Origin: Palsa-504 sp963753225
GTDB lineage: Bacteria > Actinomycetota > Actinomycetes > Streptosporangiales > Streptosporangiaceae
Direction: 5' to 3'
Assembly: GCA_963753225.1 (NCBI GenBank)
Contig: CAVWBQ010000025.1
Location: 62,001 to 126,000 of the forward strand
DNA: 64,000 bases
The notes beneath the pieces were generated by a model. That model made no database searches. It saw only the letters and a program-made list of their open reading frames with translations, and was not told where the DNA came from. This document shows positions 58,411 to 64,000 of the stretch, piece by piece (position 1 is the first letter of the stretch; each line of letters begins with the position of its first letter). The position numbers were made by a program, and so were the translations under genes.

Positions 58411-61400
58411 TTGGCTCGCGCGCCTCTACGGGCTGGAGATCCTGGGCGGATCGGCCATTACCGGCTGACGGCCAGGCTGGGTTCGGGCGGCATGGGCGTG
58501 GTGTATCTCGGCATCGGCTGGGACGGTACCCCGGTGGCGGTCAAGGTGCTCCGCCCGGAACTGGCCGATGACCCGGAATTCCGGCGCCGCTTCCAGCGCG
58601 AGGTGTCCGCGCTGATGCGGGTCAGGGGCTTCTGCACGGTCCGGGTGATCGAGGCCGACACCGAGTCGCCGCAGCCGTTCATGATCACCGAGTACGCCGA
58701 GGGCCCGTCGCTGGCCGAGTACATCGATACCTACGGGCTCATCGGACCCGACATGCTCTACGGCCTGGCTACCGGGCTGGCCGAGGCGCTGACCGTGATC
58801 CACGCGGCCGGCATCGTGCACCGGGACTTCAAGCCTTCCAACGTCATCCTGACCGGAACCGGACCGAAGGTCATCGACTTCGGCATCGCCCAGGCCCTAG
58901 ACGCCACGTCCATGACCAGGACGGGCATGATGGTCGGCTCGGCTGGGTTCATGGCGCCGGAGCAGATCAGCGGGCGACCGGGCCCGGCGGCCGACATCTT
59001 CGTCTGGGGGGTGACGGTGGCGTATGCGGCCACCGGCCAGCCGCCGTTCGGCTCGGGGGACACCCATGCGGTCCTGTACCGGGTTATGCACGGTGACCCG
59101 GACATCGCCGGCGTCCCCGATCCGCTGCGGTCGCTGGTCGCGGCCGCCCTGACCAAGGATCCGGACCAGAGGCCGACCGCCCGGCAGCTTCTCGACCGGC
59201 TGACCGGCATGTCGGTGGCGCCATCCCCGCCCATCCAGGACTCGCCCACCCGGACCATCCTGGCGCGGACCTGGCAGCAGACCGGGCAGCACCCCAGCAG
59301 TCCCGGGCCGGCCGTCGCGGCCGTCAGGTCGAACAGCTCGCTGCTCCTCGAACCAAGCCCGCCGGGTGCCGGCTCGCCAGGCGGCACGCGTCCTGGCGCC
59401 CCGCCTCCAGCCTCCGGGGCAGGTGGGGGCAGGCAGGGCCGGTTGAGCAAGCGGACCCGGGCGATAGGCGTGTCGGCCCTGGCCGTCGCGGCCGTCGCGG
59501 CCGCGGTGGCCTTCGCCGTACTGCCGGGGCACGCACCGAAGGAAGGCCCGAGCGCGAACGAGGGCGGCCCGGGAGCGGCGGCCCCGGTCACGCCGAATGC
59601 ACTGCCGACCTATCCGGGACAGCTGACGCGCGGCGTGTTCCAGACGATCGAGCGCATCGCCGCCTCGGGGAGCACGATGGTAACGACGGGCGCGCAGAAA
59701 ACCGACGGCGCCGTCCGCCAGCAGTTCTTCGTATCGACCGATGCCGGGCGCAGCTGGCGGCTGGCGCCGGTTCAGCTGCCCGGCGGCGGCCAGCCCCCGC
59801 TGGGATACGAGGCGGTCAGGATCGCGGGTGGCCCGCGCGGATGGATGGCGTTCGGCGACAACGCCATCTGGAAGAGCCATGACGGGCAGTCCTGGACGCT
59901 GGCGGGAACCCGCGGGATAACCCCGCGGCAGCCCAGCGACACGATCAACGTGGTCACCAACACGCCCGGCGGGTTCCTGGCGGCCGGCTATGAGACGACC
60001 GGCGCCGGAAACCAGGCGGTGATCTGGACCTCCCGTGACGGCGTGACCTGGCAGCGGCTGACGGCCGCGCAACTTGGGTTGCAGGAGCCCGGTGGAACCG
60101 CGCAGGGCATCGACTTTGCCGCCTCGCAGGGGACCGCCACGGTGATCACCGACCGCGGAGCCGGCGCGTGGCTGAGCACCGACAGCGGAGCGCACTGGAC
60201 ACCGGTGACGCTCCCCGTCGATCACGGTGCCCAGAACTCGATCAGCGGTGTGTCGGTCGACGGAGCCGGGCTCGTCCTGGTCCGGCCTGGCCGCACAGCG
60301 AGCGGGGCCAGCGACGGAGTGGCCTACTTCTCCAAGGACGGGCGGACCTGGCAGTACGCCGGCACGATCGCCGCGGCGGGCGGCTGGAGCCCGGCCGTGG
60401 TCAAGGGCGGCGACTACGGCTTCGTGGTGACCGGCCGCACCAGGGATCAGTACGTGGCCTACACCAGCACCGGCACCGGCACCAAGTGGCGTCCGACCGG
60501 ACCGCTGGGCAGCACGTCCAGCGGTCCGGGTTTCACTCCGGCGATCGGGCCTGGCGGCAACGTCATCGCGGCAGGAAAGACCAACGCCACCCGGACCAAC
60601 CAGCAGGGCCTGCTGATCAAGGCGGACACCGCGGGAAACCTGAAGCCCGTCTCGCTGGGTTCCATCCAGGGCGGCCTCATCCCCGAGGAAGCGGTGAGCA
60701 GCGTCGCCGTGGCCGGGAACGAGCAGGTCGCCGTGGGCAGCGCGGACGGCTACCCGGCGGTGTGGCGGCGTGTGGCGGCTGGGCCCTGGTCCCTGGTCTC
60801 CGCGCTGGACCAGGTGTCCGCGAGCACTGACCTGGCCGGCCTGTCCGCAGTGACCCACGGGTCGCACGGGTGGCTGGCCGTCGGTCCGGGTCCTCTCGTG
60901 CTCACCTCCGCCGACGGCACGAAATGGCAGCCCGCCGGGACCATCACGCACGACCTGGCCGGCGTGTCCGCCGTGCAGGCGGCCAGCGGCCCGCACGGCT
61001 ACGTGATCACGGGCACGGCGGCCGAGCCGGGCGGCGCGTACTCGCGGGACCTCTGGTGGTCACCGGACCTGGTCACCTGGTCCAAGGCGAGCGACGTGAA
61101 CGAGACAGCCGGCTCTAACCGCGTGCTGGCCGTAGCCGCTGGCCCGTCGGGCTTCGTGTCGGCCGGCTCGCATGAGAACCTGCCCGTGGTGTGGACCAGT
61201 TCCGACGGGCGCACCTGGACGGCGGTCAGCACGCCGCTGCCGGCCGGCGCCACGGCCGGGGTGATCCAGCAGGTGGCGGTGAACGGGAGTCACGCGGTCG
61301 CGCTGGGCCAGCAGACCACCGCGCACGGCGTCCAGCCTCTCGCCGAGCGGTCCGGCGACGGCGGGCGGACCTGGCAGCCGGTGCCGTTCACCGCACCCGG

Positions 61401-61671
61401 ACCCGGTGTCAGCTTCACCGCGCTGACCGCCAGCGGGGTCGGCTTCACCGCCGCGGCGCAGTTCGGCTCGGCCGGCGGGGCTATGGCCGCCGCCGTCTGG
61501 ACCTCCGCGGACGGGACAAGCTGGACGCGATCGCCGGTCAGCGGCCTGAGCGGAGACGGCAGCCATGCCATCACCGCGATCGCCGCGTCCGGTACCGCCG
61601 TGACCGGCATCGACTCGGTCCAGGCCCAGGCCAGCCAGCAATTCGTCGTGCGCAGTCTTCCGTCCGGCTGA
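58411..61671 (+). CDS. transmembrane Ser/Thr protein kinase with extracellular Asp-box beta-propeller
   Basis: A 1086-residue receptor-like kinase. Kinase domain 16-265: GSGGMG loop, Lys45 (VAVKVL), HRDFKPSN with catalytic Asp139, DFG 156-158, APEQ. A Pro/Gly/Ser juxtamembrane region (270-350) leads to one transmembrane helix (351-371). The outside domain (about 372-1086) carries ten repeats of the Asp-box kind (S.DG..W, for example TSRDGVTW, SKDGRTW, TSADGTKW, TSSDGRTW, TSADGTSW), predicting a sialidase-like beta-propeller sensor. The start is TTG, preceded by GGGAGGG. The ligand is unknown; a cell-wall or glycan ligand is a reasonable guess. Confidence 0.9.
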   Translation: MARAPLRAGDPGRIGHYRLTARLGSGGMGVVYLGIGWDGTPVAVKVLRPELADDPEFRRRFQREVSALMRVRGFCTVRVIEADTESPQPFMITEYAEGPSLAEYIDTYGLIGPDMLYGLATGLAEALTVIHAAGIVHRDFKPSNVILTGTGPKVIDFGIAQALDATSMTRTGMMVGSAGFMAPEQISGRPGPAADIFVWGVTVAYAATGQPPFGSGDTHAVLYRVMHGDPDIAGVPDPLRSLVAAALTKDPDQRPTARQLLDRLTGMSVAPSPPIQDSPTRTILARTWQQTGQHPSSPGPAVAAVRSNSSLLLEPSPPGAGSPGGTRPGAPPPASGAGGGRQGRLSKRTRAIGVSALAVAAVAAAVAFAVLPGHAPKEGPSANEGGPGAAAPVTPNALPTYPGQLTRGVFQTIERIAASGSTMVTTGAQKTDGAVRQQFFVSTDAGRSWRLAPVQLPGGGQPPLGYEAVRIAGGPRGWMAFGDNAIWKSHDGQSWTLAGTRGITPRQPSDTINVVTNTPGGFLAAGYETTGAGNQAVIWTSRDGVTWQRLTAAQLGLQEPGGTAQGIDFAASQGTATVITDRGAGAWLSTDSGAHWTPVTLPVDHGAQNSISGVSVDGAGLVLVRPGRTASGASDGVAYFSKDGRTWQYAGTIAAAGGWSPAVVKGGDYGFVVTGRTRDQYVAYTSTGTGTKWRPTGPLGSTSSGPGFTPAIGPGGNVIAAGKTNATRTNQQGLLIKADTAGNLKPVSLGSIQGGLIPEEAVSSVAVAGNEQVAVGSADGYPAVWRRVAAGPWSLVSALDQVSASTDLAGLSAVTHGSHGWLAVGPGPLVLTSADGTKWQPAGTITHDLAGVSAVQAASGPHGYVITGTAAEPGGAYSRDLWWSPDLVTWSKASDVNETAGSNRVLAVAAGPSGFVSAGSHENLPVVWTSSDGRTWTAVSTPLPAGATAGVIQQVAVNGSHAVALGQQTTAHGVQPLAERSGDGGRTWQPVPFTAPGPGVSFTALTASGVGFTAAAQFGSAGGAMAAAVWTSADGTSWTRSPVSGLSGDGSHAITAIAASGTAVTGIDSVQAQASQQFVVRSLPSG

Positions 61672-61773
61672 CGGCCCGGCTCGCACCCGGCCGATACGGT
61701 AGGAAAATAGCAAGCAGATTGTCGTGCTGGCCTGCCTGGACGCCACAATGACTCCCCGGGAGGGAGGATCCCG

Positions 61774-63084
61774 TTGGCTCGTACGCCGCTCCGGCCTGAT
61801 GACCCGACCCGGATGGGGCATTACCGGCTGACCGCGAGGCTGGGCGCGGGTGGCATGGGCGTGGTGTACCTTGGCGTTTCCTGGGACGGCGCCCCGGTCG
61901 CGGTCAAGGTGCTGCGCCCGGAACTGGCCGGTGACGAGGAGTTCCGCCGCCGCTTCGGCCGCGAGGTCGCGGCGCTGGTCCAGGTCAAGGGCGTCTGCAC
62001 GGTACGGGTGATCGAGGCGGACTCCCAGTCCGCAACGCCGTTCGTGGTCACCGAGTACGCCCAGGGCCCGTCGTTGTCCGAGTACATCGACAAGCACGGA
62101 TCGGTCGCTCCGGAGATGCTGTTCGGCCTGGCCACCGGGCTGGCCGAGGCGCTGACCACGATCCACGCGGCCGGCATCATGCACCGGGACCTCAAGCCCT
62201 CCAACATCATCTTGACCGAGGCGGGTCCGAAGGTCATCGACTTCGGCATCGCCCGGCGGCAGGACACCACCGCCGTGACCAGGACGGGCATGATGATCGG
62301 CTCGATGGGCTTCATGGCGCCCGAGCAGATCAGCGGACACCCGGGCCCGGAGGCTGACATCTTCGCCTGGGGCGTGACGGTGGCGTACGCGGCCACCGGC
62401 CGGTCGCCATTCGGTGCCGGGAACACCCACTCCATCCTGTACCGGATCATGTACGGCGACGCCAACATCGTCTCGGTCCCCGACTCGCTCCTCCCGCTGG
62501 TGGAGGCCTCCCTGGCCAAGGACCCGCAGAGCCGGCCGACCGCGCGGCAACTGCTGGACCGGCTGACGAGCGCCTCCAGCCGCCCCGAGAACGCGAACGA
62601 TACGCCTACTCAGATAATCCTGGCGCGGACCTGGCAGAGGGGATCCCACGCGAGCCCGTCGCCGGCCAGCAGGCCTGCCGAGGCGAGCCAGGCTCCTCCC
62701 CGCCAGTCCGCGGCGGCCGCTCCCCGGCCCAACGTCGCGGCGCGGCCGGCCGCCGGGCCGCCCCCCGCCACCGCGCCCCCCGCTGCGGGGCCCCCCGCTG
62801 CGGGGCCGCTGGCCGCCGATCCTGCAGCCACCGAACCGCCGACTGCTGATCCTGCAGCCACCGAACCGCCGACCGCCGACTCACCATCGCCGGTGCTACC
62901 GGCCGGCGCGGTACCGTCCGCCGCGGTACCGTCCGTCGCGTTGCCCGCTGCCGCGGCACCGGCTCCCGCGGCACCGGCTCCCGAGAAGGTACCCGTCGGC
63001 CGCCGGATGGCCACGATCGCTACGTCCGCCCTGGTCGCCATGCGCCTCCGCCGCCCCGCCCGCCCGGACGAACCCAAGCGCTGA
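61774..63084 (+). CDS. Ser/Thr protein kinase, paralogue lacking the sensor domain
   Basis: A 436-residue kinase. Its first ~290 residues closely match the upstream kinase: TTG start, GAGGMG, Lys45, HRDLKPSN with Asp139, DFG, and TQIILARTWQ ending the kinase part. The rest is Pro/Ala-rich with repeats (30-base unit DPAATEPPTA twice, and AAGPP runs). Only a weak hydrophobic stretch (MATIATSALVAM) lies near the end before a basic tail. A proper transmembrane helix and the beta-propeller are missing, so it may be soluble or weakly membrane-bound. It is a tandem duplicate; both have GGGAGGG before TTG. Confidence 0.88.
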   Translation: MARTPLRPDDPTRMGHYRLTARLGAGGMGVVYLGVSWDGAPVAVKVLRPELAGDEEFRRRFGREVAALVQVKGVCTVRVIEADSQSATPFVVTEYAQGPSLSEYIDKHGSVAPEMLFGLATGLAEALTTIHAAGIMHRDLKPSNIILTEAGPKVIDFGIARRQDTTAVTRTGMMIGSMGFMAPEQISGHPGPEADIFAWGVTVAYAATGRSPFGAGNTHSILYRIMYGDANIVSVPDSLLPLVEASLAKDPQSRPTARQLLDRLTSASSRPENANDTPTQIILARTWQRGSHASPSPASRPAEASQAPPRQSAAAAPRPNVAARPAAGPPPATAPPAAGPPAAGPLAADPAATEPPTADPAATEPPTADSPSPVLPAGAVPSAAVPSVALPAAAAPAPAAPAPEKVPVGRRMATIATSALVAMRLRRPARPDEPKR

Positions 63085-63788
63085 TAGCCCGCTCCGCGCC
63101 CTCCGTCAGCTGTGACCAGGGCTCCTAACGCGGCCCGTTCGGCTTGAAAATCAGTCGCCATCCCGCCCCGGCCTGCCTAAGGTGGCAGAGGCTGGCCGAC
63201 CTGGCGGTAAGGGCCAGAGTCCGGTTGTCCCCGCAAGGGTTCAAGAATTGTCAGGAAGTAGACCCGGCCTGGCCGCCAGCTGAAGTCCAGAGCGCAGCGT
63301 CTACGACGCGGCTGATGAGCGCTGTGCTCTCGGCCAGCCGGGATTTAGCCTCGCATAAGGCTGGGGTGGCCGACCTCACGCCGAGGCTGCGGCCCCCGCG
63401 GTCCGAGCAGCCACCCCCACCCGAGGCCCCCGCCAATTCCCAGCCCCGCTCCCAGCCCCGCTGCCACCCCTGCTCCCACCCCCCAGTCCCAGCCTCCGCT
63501 CCCATCACACTAGCACCACCACTCGCACTGCCGAACCGCAACAATGTGACATTGATGCGGTCAGGACCGCCACGATGTGACATCGTGGCGGTTCTCGCCG
63601 GCCCGGGCGCCCCGGCCCGGCGACGCCCGCGTGATCGGTGATGCCCGCGTGAGCCGTGGTACGCAGGCACGCAGCCCGCCCGTTCGGCTGGAAAAGACCA
63701 CAACCCCGGCCTGAACCCTCCCTTCCCGCCAGTCCCGCACAGCGCACCCATACCAGCCCGGCCACCCGCACGACCAGCGGGACACCCC
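63085..63788. other. gene-poor tail region
   Basis: Open frames on both strands are shadows with Pro/Gly/Arg-rich composition and no recognisable domain. It contains short tandem Pro-rich CCCAGCCCCGCTCCCAGCC-type repeats near 63440-63490, the paired palindromes listed below and nothing else I can identify. Confidence 0.5.
63535..63592. repeat. two adjacent 27-base palindromes (copies 2 and 3)
   Basis: Copy 2 at 63535-63561 (ACCGCAACAATGT, G, ACATTGATGCGGT; one mismatch). Copy 3 at 63566-63592 (ACCGCCACGATGT, G, ACATCGTGGCGGT; perfect 13-base arms). Four bases separate them. They match the design of the palindrome at 50253-50279. The shared consensus is ACCGxxACxATGT-G-ACATxGTxxCGGT. Confidence 0.8.
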
Positions 63789-63875
63789 CTAGCGGACCCA
63801 GCTGAGGATGTGGTCGTTAATCCGGCCGGGTTGTTCCAGGTGCAGGAAACTGAAGGCCGTTCGCCCGCACCGTCG
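63789..63875 (-). pseudogene. C-terminal remnant of an alpha/beta hydrolase
   Basis: The minus strand reads AFSFLHLEQPGRINDHILSWVR and stops at 63789. This is the last helix and catalytic-His region of alpha/beta hydrolases (pattern GHFLHLEQP.R.N..I..W). The His-preceding Gly-His is degraded to Phe-Ser and the sequence upstream does not continue the fold, so it is a decayed tail. The remaining window end (63876-64000) shows no clear gene. Confidence 0.5.
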
Positions 63876-64000
63876 CCGACCGCACCGAACCCGAGACATC
63901 CACGGCGCCAAGCTACCGCGGCCGGCACAAGTAGGCATCTGCTCCTCGGCGTGAGCGGGCGTGGCTACCGGGCCCAGCGCATGATCAGCAGGTCGCGTGC

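Noticed and set aside
63251..63928. 225-residue minus-strand frame at the window end
   Set aside because: Gly/Arg-rich, spans palindromes and repeats, and conflicts with the hydrolase remnant in a different frame.

Overview
The window is very GC-rich, compactly coded DNA with many GTG/TTG starts and ATGA/GTGA start-stop overlaps. Together with a DUF222/HNH (13E12-type) protein, a DUF1707 membrane protein, PASTA-less Ser/Thr kinases with beta-propeller domains, ROK regulators and a pca ring-cleavage cluster, this points to a soil-type filamentous actinomycete. I cannot name the genus from the sequence alone. No rRNA, tRNA, CRISPR array or replication origin was found.

Layout. 1-3100: a DUF222/HNH gene followed by a small graveyard of remnants (transposase, methyltransferase, MerR regulator). 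3100-7600: APH-type kinase, acyl-CoA synthetase coupled to a crotonase, a GntR/FCD remnant and an alpha/beta hydrolase. 7790-24870: the most distinctive region, a polysaccharide locus. It has five GH26-like membrane-anchored glycosidases, three processive GT2 synthases, two GT39-like multispanning glycosyltransferases and one nucleotide-sugar dehydrogenase, in two convergent transcription units. Every GT2 gene overlaps the start codon of a GH26 gene by four bases. The region is bracketed by two decayed paralogues of an unrecognised membrane protein that share their upstream sequence.

24890-27630: an amine oxidase and a GabT-type aminotransferase. 27740-33660: beta-ketoadipate pathway genes pcaB, pcaC, pcaI, pcaJ, pcaH, pcaG and pcaD, which carry protocatechuate to beta-ketoadipate and its CoA ester; a probable tnpB remnant interrupts the group and a 345-base MITE-like element starts at the pcaD stop codon. 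34050-37320: an esterase and three COG4315-type lipoproteins. 37320-49000: an ABC importer of the peptide/oligosaccharide type with GH4, GH9 and a BadF/BadG-type sugar kinase, divergent from a ROK regulator. The gene set resembles chitobiose/glucosaminide uptake operons. 49120-57640: mixed metabolic genes (APH(9)-like kinase, SDR, PanB, DUF1697, MFS, GH13, small P-loop kinase, PIG-L deacetylase, DUF3291). 57740-63080: DUF1707 protein and two duplicated Ser/Thr kinases. 63085-64000: no intact gene, but paired 27-base palindromes and a hydrolase remnant.

How it may work together. The polysaccharide locus would build an acidic or neutral glycan with inner-membrane synthases (GT2) fed by the sugar-acid precursor enzyme, add lipid-linked sugars through the GT39-like proteins, and trim or release chains with the coupled surface GH26 enzymes. 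This is inference from gene content; product and substrate are unknown.
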